Shown here: positions 32,154 to 40,577 of the stretch, in pieces
Numbering within the stretch: position 1 is the stretch's first letter
Layout: each line of letters starts with the position of its first letter
Origin: Parolsenella sp958406235
Lineage (GTDB): Bacteria; Actinomycetota; Coriobacteriia; Coriobacteriales; Atopobiaceae
Direction: 5' to 3'
Assembly: GCF_039062465.1 (NCBI RefSeq)
Contig: NZ_JBCLNF010000003.1
Location: 1-64,000, forward strand
DNA length: 64,000 bases
Position numbers and translations under genes: made by a program
Notes under the pieces: model-generated
Told to the model about the DNA's origin: nothing
Seen by the model: the letters and a program-made list of their open reading frames with translations, nothing else
The model's database searches: none

Positions 32154-32641
32154 TAGTCGAACTGATGGGCCAGACGGAGAGCCTCGGCGGCTTGCTCCGC
32201 AACCGCGGCGGCATCTGAGTGCGGGTCGCCAATGCCAGCAAGCGCGCGAGCGATGGCCACGCAGGCTTCCTCGTTCTCGCAGCCGGAGTCCTCGATGGCG
32301 CACGCGGCCATCTTGACGCTTGAGACGGCATCCGCGATCGGCTCCCTGCCAGGGCCGGCATACGGGCAGGTCACGACTCCACGGGGCACGCCGCGATGCC
32401 CTGCGATGTGCTCGCTGCGTGCGTGGACCTTACCCGCCTGTTCGCGGAGGATCTCTAAGGGAGCAGGGACGGCTGCCGCCTCGAGGCCCTCGAGGAGCAC
32501 GTCAAACGCATGGCTACAGGGCACAAATCCTGGGTTTGCGTCCATCGCAGCGCACATCGTGGTGCCAAGGCCCACGAGCTCGGCCATGAGCAGGGACTCG
32601 AAGCTCTCCCTCTTGAGCTCGGGATTCTCATGAAGAGGCAT
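32153..32641 (-). CDS. Protein of unknown function
   Basis: A 162-residue soluble, mostly helical protein. It has seven cysteines, among them ATMCAA-like and PFVPCSHAFD-like segments (MCAAMDANPG, VPCSHAFDVLL), and HARSEHIAGHRG. No family is recognised. The ATG at 32641 follows GGGAGCGAG. The neighbours on the same strand are gltD-gltB upstream, separated by two palindromic repeats, so it may be read from gltBD transcripts that pass them. Its length and the even codon use support a real gene. Confidence 0.65.
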   Translation of the reverse strand: MPLHENPELKRESFESLLMAELVGLGTTMCAAMDANPGFVPCSHAFDVLLEGLEAAAVPAPLEILREQAGKVHARSEHIAGHRGVPRGVVTCPYAGPGREPIADAVSSVKMAACAIEDSGCENEEACVAIARALAGIGDPHSDAAAVAEQAAEALRLAHQFD

Positions 32642-32727
32642 GTCTCGCTCCCATCGTCGTTTCCATCCCCGTGATAGTAGCAAACGAAAAGACCCGCCGA
32701 GGGACTCTCCCCCAGCGGGTCTCGAAA

Positions 32728-32760
32728 AACCTGAAAAAGGGACTGTCCCTTTTGCAGATT
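32728..32760. repeat. Palindromic repeat, module 2, locus C (degenerate)
   Basis: A decayed copy starting AACCTGAAAAAGGGAC and ending CCTTTTGCAGATT. It lies between gltD and the unknown gene. Confidence 0.85.
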
Positions 32761-32765
32761 AAATT

Positions 32766-32794
32766 GTTGACAAAGGGACTGTCCCTTTGTCAAC
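32766..32794. repeat. Palindromic repeat, module 1, locus C
   Basis: A 29-bp perfect palindrome starting GTTGACAAAGGGAC, one base from the gltD stop codon. It fits a 3'-end hairpin on the gltBD mRNA. Confidence 0.9.
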
Positions 32795-32795
32795 T

Positions 32796-34277
32796 TTACA
32801 GGCCTAGGGTCGCGGCGACTTCGGCGGCACAGGCGAGGGCGTCGGCCATGGCGGTCACGACGAGGGTGGAGCCGTTGCGAGCGTCACCCGCGGCGAAGAC
32901 GGGCTTACCGGCAACGCTCGCGGCGGTGCGGTGCGAGCCCGCCGTCGTCATGACGGGTAGCGGGCGACCCTTCTCGGCGATCTTCGCGCCAAACGCCTCG
33001 ACCACGCTGGCCTCGGGACCGGTGAAGCCGCAGGCGATGAGCACGAGCTGCGCCGGTACCTCGCGCTCGGAGCCCTCGACGCGCTCGGGCTTCCCATGGC
33101 TCCAGTCAAGATCGACCACGCGCAGGCCACGGACGCCGCCGTCCTCGTTGAACAGCACCTCGAGCGTGTCGACGCCCCACTCGCGCATCTCGCCACCCAT
33201 GAGGTCGATGGCCTCGACCTGGCCGTAATCGGTCTTCTTGACGTAGGGCCACTGCGGCCAGGCGTCTCCGGCCGCGCGCTCCTCCGGAGGGCAGCTCAGA
33301 AACTCGAACTGGCGCACGGAACGCGCACCCTGGCGGACGGCCGTGCCCAGGCAGTCGTTACCCGTGTCGCCGCCACCGATGACCACGACGTCCTTGCCCG
33401 CCGCGTCGATCGCCGGCGCGCCGCCGTCAAGCACCGAGCGCGTAGCGCTCGTGAGGTAGTCGACCGCGTAGACCACGCCACCGGCAGCAAGCCCCTCGTC
33501 ATAGCCCGCGGCGGCAAGGCCACGCGGCTTGCACGCGCCCACGGCGACCACGACGGCGTCGAACTCGTCCTTGAGCGCGGCGGCGACCGCAGCGTCGCTC
33601 GCGTCGACACCCAGGCGGAACTCGATACCCAGCTCGCGCATGAGCTCGACGCGGCGCGTCACGGCGTCCTTCTCGAGCTTCATGTTGGGGATGCCGTACA
33701 TGAGCAGGCCACCCGCGCGGTCGTGGCGCTCGACCACGGTCACGCGAGCACCTCGGCGCGCAAGCTCCCAGGCGCTGACGAGGCCGGCGGGACCGGAGCC
33801 GACCACGGCCACGCTCGGCGCGTCCGCTCCCGCGGGAGCGAAGCGAGCCGGGCCACCGTGTGCCCACTGCCAATCGCTGATGGCGCGCTCGTTGTCGTGA
33901 ATCGTCTCGGGCTCGTCCGCGCGGCCCAGGTTGCAGGCCGCCTCGCACAGCGCCGGACACACGCGGCTCGTGAACTCGGGCATGGGAGAGGTCAGCGCCA
34001 GACGCTCGGCCGCCTCCTCCCACTGACCGCGATAGACGAGGTCATTCCACTCGGGAATGAGGTTGTGCAAGGGGCAACCACTCGGGCGCGCCTTGCCAAA
34101 CGAGATGCCCGTCTGGCAGAAAGCCACGCCGCACATCATGCAACGGCTCGCCTGCACCTGCTGCTGCTCGGGCGTGAGGAGCTCGTAGAGCTCGTTGTAG
34201 TCACCCGTGCGCTCGGCCACGTCACGAAGCCCATGGGTCTGCCTGCCGTGCTCGAGAAACGCTCCTGGCTTGCCCAT
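32796..34277 (-). CDS. gltD: Glutamate synthase small subunit
   Basis: A 493-residue FAD-NADPH oxidoreductase. N-terminal cysteines (CMMCGVAFCQTG and CPALCEAACNLG) bind [4Fe-4S] clusters, followed by two Rossmann sites, VVGSGPAGLVSAWELARRG and VVIGGGDTGNDCLG. It feeds electrons from NADPH to the large subunit to make glutamate from 2-oxoglutarate and glutamine. ATG 34277, preceded by GGAGGAATTAGC, is chosen over the ATG at 34337 because the latter lies inside gltB. One base separates it from the gltB stop, indicating coupled translation. Confidence 0.96.
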   Translation of the reverse strand: MGKPGAFLEHGRQTHGLRDVAERTGDYNELYELLTPEQQQVQASRCMMCGVAFCQTGISFGKARPSGCPLHNLIPEWNDLVYRGQWEEAAERLALTSPMPEFTSRVCPALCEAACNLGRADEPETIHDNERAISDWQWAHGGPARFAPAGADAPSVAVVGSGPAGLVSAWELARRGARVTVVERHDRAGGLLMYGIPNMKLEKDAVTRRVELMRELGIEFRLGVDASDAAVAAALKDEFDAVVVAVGACKPRGLAAAGYDEGLAAGGVVYAVDYLTSATRSVLDGGAPAIDAAGKDVVVIGGGDTGNDCLGTAVRQGARSVRQFEFLSCPPEERAAGDAWPQWPYVKKTDYGQVEAIDLMGGEMREWGVDTLEVLFNEDGGVRGLRVVDLDWSHGKPERVEGSEREVPAQLVLIACGFTGPEASVVEAFGAKIAEKGRPLPVMTTAGSHRTAASVAGKPVFAAGDARNGSTLVVTAMADALACAAEVAATLGL

Positions 34278-34278
34278 G

Positions 34279-37200
34279 CTAATTCCTCCCCGTGATCTGG
34301 TCGAAGGCCACCTGCAGGGCCTCCTCGTGAGACTCACCCGCCGCCTCGGCGGCAGCGACGGCCTCGAGAACGCGCTCGTAATCGCGCGGAATCACTTTCA
34401 CGAACTTCTTCCCGTACGTCTCGAAGCGATAGAGCATCTTGATGCCGCGCGGGCTCGAGGTGCGAGCGACGTGCTCCTCGACCAGGCCGCGAACGAACTC
34501 GAGCTCGTCGGCCGTGGGCTCCTTGAGCTCCACCATGTCGGTGTTGCAGCGTCCCGCGAGCGTGCCGAACTCGTCGAACACGTAGGCCACGCCGCCGCTC
34601 ATGCCGGCAGCGAAGTTGAGGCCCACCTCGCCGAGCACGACGGCGACGCCGCCCGTCATGTACTCGCACCCGTGGTTACCCACGCCCTCGACGACGACCG
34701 TGGCGCCGGAGTTTCGCACGGCGAAGCGCTGGCCGGCAAGACCGTTCACGAAGCCCTTGCCGCTCGTGGCACCATAGAACGCGACGTTGCCCACGATGAT
34801 GTTCTCGTCGAACTTGTAGTTTGAACGCTTGGGCGGGCGCACGGAGAGGATGCCGCCGGAGAGGCCCTTGCCGAAGTAGTCGTTCGCGTCGCCCTCGATG
34901 TTGAGCGTGACGCCCTTCGGCAGGAACGCGCCAAAGCTCTGGCCGCCCGAGCCCGTGCAGTCGACGGTGACGGAGCCCTCGGGAAGCCCCTCGGGGTGGG
35001 CCGCGGTGACCTCATGGCCGAGCATCGTGCCCACGCAGCGGTTCACGTTGTCGATGTCGGCATGGAAGCGGATGGGCTCGAGGTGCTTGCGGGCGCTCGC
35101 GGTGTAGGGCACGAGCAGCGTCGCGTCGAGCGTGCGCTCGAGCTCGAGGTCGGGAGCCATGCTCGGCAGGAAGTGACGGCCCTCGGCGCCCGGGATGTTA
35201 CGGCCGTACTCGTTCGTCCCGTTCGCGAGCACGCGAGAGAGGTCGACCTCGTTGGCCTTCCAGTTGCCCTCGACCTCGACCTGACGCAGGCACTCGGGGT
35301 GACCCACCATCTCGTCCACGGTACGGAAGCCCAGGCGAGCCATGATCTCGCGCAGCTCGGCGGCCGTGAACTCCATGAAGTTGACGACCTGCTCGGGCGT
35401 GCCCGTGAAGCGGCCGCGGAGCTTGCAGTTCTGCGTGGCAATGCCGGCCGGGCAGGTGTCCTGCTGGCAGTCGCGCTGCATGAGGCAGCCCATGGCAACG
35501 AGCGGCATCGTCGCGAAGCCAAACTCCTCCGCGCCGAGGAGCGCCGCGATAGCGACGTCTCGGCCGTCCATGAGCTTGCCGTCCGTCTCGACGACGACGC
35601 GGCTGCGCAGGCCGTTCATGAGGAGCGTCTGCTGCGTCTCGGCAAGGCCGATCTCGAACGGGATGCCGGCGTGCCAAATCGAGTCGCGCGGAGCGGCACC
35701 GGTGCCGCCGTTGTGGCCGCTGATCGTGATCTTGTCGGCACCGCCCTTGGCAACGCCCGTCGCGATGGTGCCCACGCCTGCGAGGGCGCAGAGCTTCACG
35801 CTGATGCGAGCGCCGGGATTGGCGTTCTTGAGGTCGAAGATGAGCTCGGCGAGGTCCTCGATGGAGTAGATGTCGTGGTGCGGCGGCGGCGAGATGAGGC
35901 CGACGCCGGGCGTGGACTGACGAACCTCGGCGATCCAGGGATAGACCTTCTTACCGGGCAGATGTCCACCCTCGCCGGGCTTGGCGCCCTGGGCCATCTT
36001 GATCTGGATCTCGATGGCGCTCGAGAGGTAGCGGCTCGTCACGCCAAAGCGGCCAGAGGCGACCTGCTTGATGGCGCTCTTCTTGGAGTCGCCGTTGGGC
36101 AGCGGCACCTCGCGCGCCGGGTCCTCGCCGCCCTCGCCGGTGTTGGAGCGGCCGTGCAGGCGATTCATGGCGATGGCGAGGGTCTCGTGAGCCTCCTTGG
36201 AGATGGAGCCATAGCTCATGGCGCCCGTGTTGAAGCGCTTCACGATCTCCGAGACGGGCTCGACCTCCTCGATTGGCACCGGCGTGCGGCCGGCGGCGTC
36301 GAAGTCGAGCAGGTCGCGCAGGGTGACGGCACGGCCGGCGCGGTGGATGACCTCGCCATACTCACGGAAGAGGTCCATGTCGCCCTCGGTGCAGGCACGC
36401 TGCAGGAGATAGATCGCGCGCGGCTCGATGAGGTGCTCCTCGCCGTCGATCGGGCGCCACTTCGTGAGGCCCAGGCTCGGGAGTTGGTTCGGCGACGGGC
36501 TCTTCGCAAGGGCCATCGCCGCGGCGTAGCGCTCGTTCTGCTCGCGCTGGACGCCCTCGATGTCGAGGCCGCCCACGCTCGTCGTGGTGCTCGTGAAGTA
36601 CCGGTCGACGAGCTCTTCGGCGAGGCCGATGATCTCGAAGATCTGCGCGGAGTGGTAGCCCTGCATCGTCGAGATGCCCATCTTGGACATGATCGAGGTG
36701 ATGCCCGCGGTCACAGCACGGTCATAGTTGGCCACGGCCTCGTCGCCAGGAAGGTCGATCGCGCCCTTGTCCACGAGGTCACGGATGCACTCGTGCGCCA
36801 TGTAGGGGTAGATGCCGCTCGCGGAGTAGCCCACGAGGCAGGCGAAGTCGTGCGCGCAGATGGCGTCACCGGTCTCCACCACGATGTCCGCAAGCATGCG
36901 CACGCCCGTGCGGATGAGGTGGTTGTGGACGCTGCCGAGCGAGAGCAGGCTGGGGATGGGCACCTCGCCCGCGGCGGCGCGGTCGGAGATGACGACGATG
37001 TTCACGCCTCCGCGCACCGCGGCCTCGATGTCGGCATCGAGCTTCTCGAGGGCGGCCTCGAGGGCTCCCTCTCCGGCGTCGGCAGGATACGTGGCGTGGA
37101 AGACCTGCGTCTTGAAGCCCACGCGGTCGATGGCGCAGATGCGCCTGAACGCGTCATGGGTGAGCAGCGGCCCCTGCAGGCGCACGAGGCGACAGGTGTC

Positions 37201-38925
37201 ACGACAGTCCTCGAGCAGGTTGCCGTGGTTGCCGAGGTAGAGCACCGAGCTCGTGACGAGGCTCTCGCGCAGCGCGTCGATAGGCGGGTTGGTGACCTGG
37301 GCGAAGAGCTGGTGGAAGTAGTCGAAGAAGGAGCGCGTGCGCTTCGAGAGCACGGCGAGGGGCGCGTCGACGCCCATCGAGGCCAGGGGGACCTTGGCCG
37401 CCGTCGCCATCGGGCGGATGAGCTCGTCGACGTCATCGTAGTGGTAGCCGAGCTTCGCCATGCGCTCGGTGAGGCCAAGGCCCTCGTCGGGCTCCGCAGG
37501 CAGCTCGTCCGCGGCAGGCTCGCGCAGGTCGTGGATGTCGAGCGTCTCGTCGCCCAGCCAGTCACGATAGGGCTTCTCGTTGGCATACTTGTCGCGGATC
37601 TCGTCGTTCCAGATCACGCGGCCCTGCGCGGGATCGACCTCGAGCATCTCGCCCGGGCCGAGGCAGCCCGTGCGCAGGATGTTCTCCGGCTCCACGTCGA
37701 TGGTGCCCACCTCGGATGAGAGGATGATGCGGTCGTCGCGCGTGACGTAGTAGCGCGCCGGGCGCAGGCCGTTGCGGTCGAGCGCGGCGCCGAGGATGCA
37801 GCCGTCCGTGAAGGCGATGGCAGCGGGGCCGTCCCAGGGCTCCATGAGCATCGACTGGTAGGAGTCGTAGGCGCGACGCTTCTCGGAGAGGTTGGGGTTG
37901 TGGTCCCACGGCTCCGGGATCATGAGCGTCACGGCGCGGTCGAGCGGGCGACCGTTCATCGTGAGGAACTCGAGCACGTTGTCGAGGATGGCGGAGTCGG
38001 AGCCCTCGCGGTTGATGATGGGCAGGACCTTCTCGAGGTCATGCTGCAGCACCGGGCTGTAGAGGTTTGGCTCGCGGGCGCGGATCCAGGAGACGTTGCC
38101 GCGCAGCGTGTTGATCTCGCCGTTGTGGATGATGTAGCGGTTGGGGTGCGCGCGCTCCCAGCTCGGCGTGGTATTGGTCGAGTAGCGGGAGTGAACGAGG
38201 GCGAGCGCCGTCTCGACGGCGGCGTCGGAGAGGTCCGTGTAGAAGCGACGCATCTGCGTGGCGACGAGCATGCCCTTGTAGACGATGGTGCGCGAGCTCA
38301 TCGAGCACACGTAGAAGATCTTGTCCGCGAGCGCCGGGTTCGTGTCGGCGGCGCGCTCGATGGTGCGGCGGCATACGTAGAGCTTGCGCTCGAAGTCCTG
38401 GCCGGCGGCGACGCCCTCGGGGCGGCGGAGAAACGCCTGGAGGATAGTGGGCATGCACGCCTTCGCCGTGTCGCCGAGGTCATGCGGGTCGACCGGCACG
38501 CGGCGCCAGAACATGAGCGGCACGCCGCGCTCGGCACAGCCCTCCTCGAAGACGCGGATCGCTGCCTGGACGGCGGTCGGGTCGGCGACGCCATCGGCCT
38601 CGCCGGTCTCGTCGCTGTGTGGGAAGAAGAGCATCGCCACGCCGTAGTCGCCCTCGTCGGGAAGCAGCTGACCCTCCTTCTGCGCCTCCTTACGGAAGAA
38701 GCGGTGCGGAATCTGGAACAGCACGCCCGCGCCGTCTCCGGTGTTGCGCTCAAGGCCCTTGCCACCGCGGTGCTCGAGGTTGACGAGGACCGAGAGGGCA
38801 TCGTCGAGAGTTTGGTGGCTCTTGACGCCCTTCAGGCTGGCAATGGCGCCGATTCCGCACGCATCGTGCTCGTAGCTGGGACGATACAGACCGGTCTGAC
38901 TGGCGTTGTACTGATGAGACTCCAT
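34279..38925 (-). CDS. gltB: Glutamate synthase large subunit
   Basis: A 1548-residue protein, normal for the family. The N-terminal class II glutaminase domain has its nucleophile Cys in EHDACGIGA (Cys22) after a short propeptide, then the central domain, the FMN barrel, and the [3Fe-4S] cysteines in CLMQRDCQQDTC. The C-terminal beta-helix contains many G-x-x-G repeats (GLAGQRFAVRNSGATVVVEG-like). It hydrolyses glutamine and passes ammonia through a tunnel to 2-oxoglutarate. A GGAGAAGG site precedes the ATG. gltD follows directly. The plus-strand frame across it is only an antisense shadow. Confidence 0.97.
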   Translation of the reverse strand: MESHQYNASQTGLYRPSYEHDACGIGAIASLKGVKSHQTLDDALSVLVNLEHRGGKGLERNTGDGAGVLFQIPHRFFRKEAQKEGQLLPDEGDYGVAMLFFPHSDETGEADGVADPTAVQAAIRVFEEGCAERGVPLMFWRRVPVDPHDLGDTAKACMPTILQAFLRRPEGVAAGQDFERKLYVCRRTIERAADTNPALADKIFYVCSMSSRTIVYKGMLVATQMRRFYTDLSDAAVETALALVHSRYSTNTTPSWERAHPNRYIIHNGEINTLRGNVSWIRAREPNLYSPVLQHDLEKVLPIINREGSDSAILDNVLEFLTMNGRPLDRAVTLMIPEPWDHNPNLSEKRRAYDSYQSMLMEPWDGPAAIAFTDGCILGAALDRNGLRPARYYVTRDDRIILSSEVGTIDVEPENILRTGCLGPGEMLEVDPAQGRVIWNDEIRDKYANEKPYRDWLGDETLDIHDLREPAADELPAEPDEGLGLTERMAKLGYHYDDVDELIRPMATAAKVPLASMGVDAPLAVLSKRTRSFFDYFHQLFAQVTNPPIDALRESLVTSSVLYLGNHGNLLEDCRDTCRLVRLQGPLLTHDAFRRICAIDRVGFKTQVFHATYPADAGEGALEAALEKLDADIEAAVRGGVNIVVISDRAAAGEVPIPSLLSLGSVHNHLIRTGVRMLADIVVETGDAICAHDFACLVGYSASGIYPYMAHECIRDLVDKGAIDLPGDEAVANYDRAVTAGITSIMSKMGISTMQGYHSAQIFEIIGLAEELVDRYFTSTTTSVGGLDIEGVQREQNERYAAAMALAKSPSPNQLPSLGLTKWRPIDGEEHLIEPRAIYLLQRACTEGDMDLFREYGEVIHRAGRAVTLRDLLDFDAAGRTPVPIEEVEPVSEIVKRFNTGAMSYGSISKEAHETLAIAMNRLHGRSNTGEGGEDPAREVPLPNGDSKKSAIKQVASGRFGVTSRYLSSAIEIQIKMAQGAKPGEGGHLPGKKVYPWIAEVRQSTPGVGLISPPPHHDIYSIEDLAELIFDLKNANPGARISVKLCALAGVGTIATGVAKGGADKITISGHNGGTGAAPRDSIWHAGIPFEIGLAETQQTLLMNGLRSRVVVETDGKLMDGRDVAIAALLGAEEFGFATMPLVAMGCLMQRDCQQDTCPAGIATQNCKLRGRFTGTPEQVVNFMEFTAAELREIMARLGFRTVDEMVGHPECLRQVEVEGNWKANEVDLSRVLANGTNEYGRNIPGAEGRHFLPSMAPDLELERTLDATLLVPYTASARKHLEPIRFHADIDNVNRCVGTMLGHEVTAAHPEGLPEGSVTVDCTGSGGQSFGAFLPKGVTLNIEGDANDYFGKGLSGGILSVRPPKRSNYKFDENIIVGNVAFYGATSGKGFVNGLAGQRFAVRNSGATVVVEGVGNHGCEYMTGGVAVVLGEVGLNFAAGMSGGVAYVFDEFGTLAGRCNTDMVELKEPTADELEFVRGLVEEHVARTSSPRGIKMLYRFETYGKKFVKVIPRDYERVLEAVAAAEAAGESHEEALQVAFDQITGRN

Positions 38926-39112
38926 AGTGACGTCCTTCTCCGTAGGTCATTTCGCGCCGTCGCGACCCCGCTGGCGAACGGGGCGCAAGCAAGCTCTCGC
39001 TACTCTAGGAGCCGGATATGTCACCTCCGTTACGCCAACATGTGCGCAACACGAGCGAAGCAATCTTGTAACACGGACCTGCACAGCCCGCAAAAGGCAA
39101 CCTGCAAAAGGC

Positions 39113-39145
39113 AACCTGCAAAAGGGACAGTCCCTTTTGCAGGTT
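39113..39145. repeat. Palindromic repeat, module 2, locus D, with partial copies
   Basis: A 33-bp perfect palindrome starting AACCTGCAAAAGGGAC. At 39091-39112 partial copies (GCAACCTGCAAAAG) are stacked beside it, suggesting slippage or repeated insertion. Confidence 0.9.
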
Positions 39146-39152
39146 GGTGGGA

Positions 39153-39181
39153 GTTGACAAAGGGACTGTCCCTTTGTCAAC
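39153..39181. repeat. Palindromic repeat, module 1, locus D, containing the rmuC stop codon
   Basis: A 29-bp perfect palindrome beginning GTTGACAAAGGGAC. The stop codon of rmuC (TGA, 39177-39179 on the minus strand) lies in its arm. Confidence 0.9.
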
Positions 39182-40568
39182 TCTCTTCCGGATGCTCGCC
39201 CTCGAGCTCGGGAAGCTCTTCGTCAAGGCTGTCCGAGACGGTCTTGAGTTTGCGTTCCATGACGTTCGTGCGCGTGGTGATGATGCCATCGACCGTCCTG
39301 CCGGCGCGGTCGATCTGCTCCTTGGCCTTGCGGAGCTCCGCCTGGTAGCGGGGAAGCTCCGCCTTGACGGCTTGGAGCACATGCATGACCTCGTTGGTGC
39401 GACGCTGCAGGTTGAAGGTCTGATAGGTCATCTGAAGGCTCGAGAGAATCGCCGCCATCGTCGAGGGTCCAGCGACGTTCACGTGATAGTCGCGAGTGAG
39501 TCGCTCGATGAGACCCGGCATGTTGACGACCTCGGCATAGAGGCCCTCGAAGGGCAGGAACATCACGGCGAAGTTCGTGGTCTCGGGAACGGAGATGTAC
39601 TTCTGGGAGATGTCCGACGCCTCCTGGCAGATGCGCCCCTCAAGGCGCTTGCGCGCCGTGGCAACCTCTTCGCGCGAGCCTTCGTCAACCGCATCGCGGA
39701 GCTGGGCATAGAGGTCTCCCGGGAACTTCGCGTCGATGGGAAGCCACACGGGCTCGCCCTCCTCCACCGGCAGCTTCACGGCAAACTCGACGCGATCGGC
39801 ACTGCCAGGCTTGGTGGCGACGTTCTCCGCATACTGCGAGGGAACGAGGATCTCCGAGAGGATGGCACCGAGCTGGACCTCGCCCAGAATGCCTCGCGTC
39901 TTCACGTTGGAGAGGGTCTTCTTGAGGTCGCCCACGCCGGCGGCAAGGCCCTGCATATCCCCCAGACCCTTATAGACGGCCTCGAGGTTCTCGTTGATCT
40001 GCTTGAAGGAGACGGAGAGGCGGTCGTTGAGCGTGCGCGTGAGGCGCTCGTCGACGGTGGCGCGAATCTCGTCGAGCTGGCGCTGGTTATCGCCGCGAAT
40101 CTGGGCCAGCTGCTCGTTCATGACGTGTGTGTTGTTCGAGAGCTGGTCATTCATCGTCTTGGTGTTGGCTGCCAGCTGCTGGGTCACCGCATTGGTGACG
40201 CCAGTTAGCTGCTCGTTCGCAACGCGAGCATTGTCAGCGAGCTGACGGGTGAGTGCGTTAGCGGTATCGCTCAGCTGGTTGTTGACGTCACGGCGAAGCG
40301 CGTCAACGCGCATGCCAGCCCCTTCAATCCCGCGCGCCACGCTCTCGAGCGTGGCCTTCGTCTCCGAAGCGCCCTGGGCCTGGCGATCAGCGAGCGCCCT
40401 CATAAGGTCTTCCGCCTTTTCAAAGCGCGCGTCGAGCTGATCCTCGAGCTGGCCCTCGCTAAGAACGGAGCGCATCGCGCGCAGGGCCGTCACGGAAACG
40501 GCGAGCGCGACCGCCACGGAGGCCGCAGCGATGACGACACAGACGAGCTCAATGGTGCTCACGGGCAA
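39177..40568 (-). CDS. rmuC: RmuC-family DNA recombination protein
   Basis: A 463-residue protein with an N-terminal membrane helix (ELVCVVIAAASVAVALAVSV), a long coiled coil with many Gln/Asn/Leu heptads (about 40-210), and a C-terminal RmuC domain with nuclease-like fold (PIDAKFPGDLYAQ, FLPFEGLYAEVV, GPSTMAAILSSLQMTYQTF). RmuC limits sequence inversion in bacteria and acts with DNA repair. The start is read as TTG at 40568; a GTG at 40562, six bases after GGGGA, is as likely. It ends inside a palindromic repeat. The addA-like gene lies nine bases upstream. Confidence 0.88.
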   Translation of the reverse strand: MPVSTIELVCVVIAAASVAVALAVSVTALRAMRSVLSEGQLEDQLDARFEKAEDLMRALADRQAQGASETKATLESVARGIEGAGMRVDALRRDVNNQLSDTANALTRQLADNARVANEQLTGVTNAVTQQLAANTKTMNDQLSNNTHVMNEQLAQIRGDNQRQLDEIRATVDERLTRTLNDRLSVSFKQINENLEAVYKGLGDMQGLAAGVGDLKKTLSNVKTRGILGEVQLGAILSEILVPSQYAENVATKPGSADRVEFAVKLPVEEGEPVWLPIDAKFPGDLYAQLRDAVDEGSREEVATARKRLEGRICQEASDISQKYISVPETTNFAVMFLPFEGLYAEVVNMPGLIERLTRDYHVNVAGPSTMAAILSSLQMTYQTFNLQRRTNEVMHVLQAVKAELPRYQAELRKAKEQIDRAGRTVDGIITTRTNVMERKLKTVSDSLDEELPELEGEHPEES

Positions 40569-40577
40569 TCCCCATCC

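Noticed and set aside
34996..37719. 907-residue plus-strand open frame opposite gltB
   Set aside because: It is antisense to a clear gltB with full-length family match. Long antisense frames arise from the high GC third positions, as also at 4452-6848 and 51298-54120.
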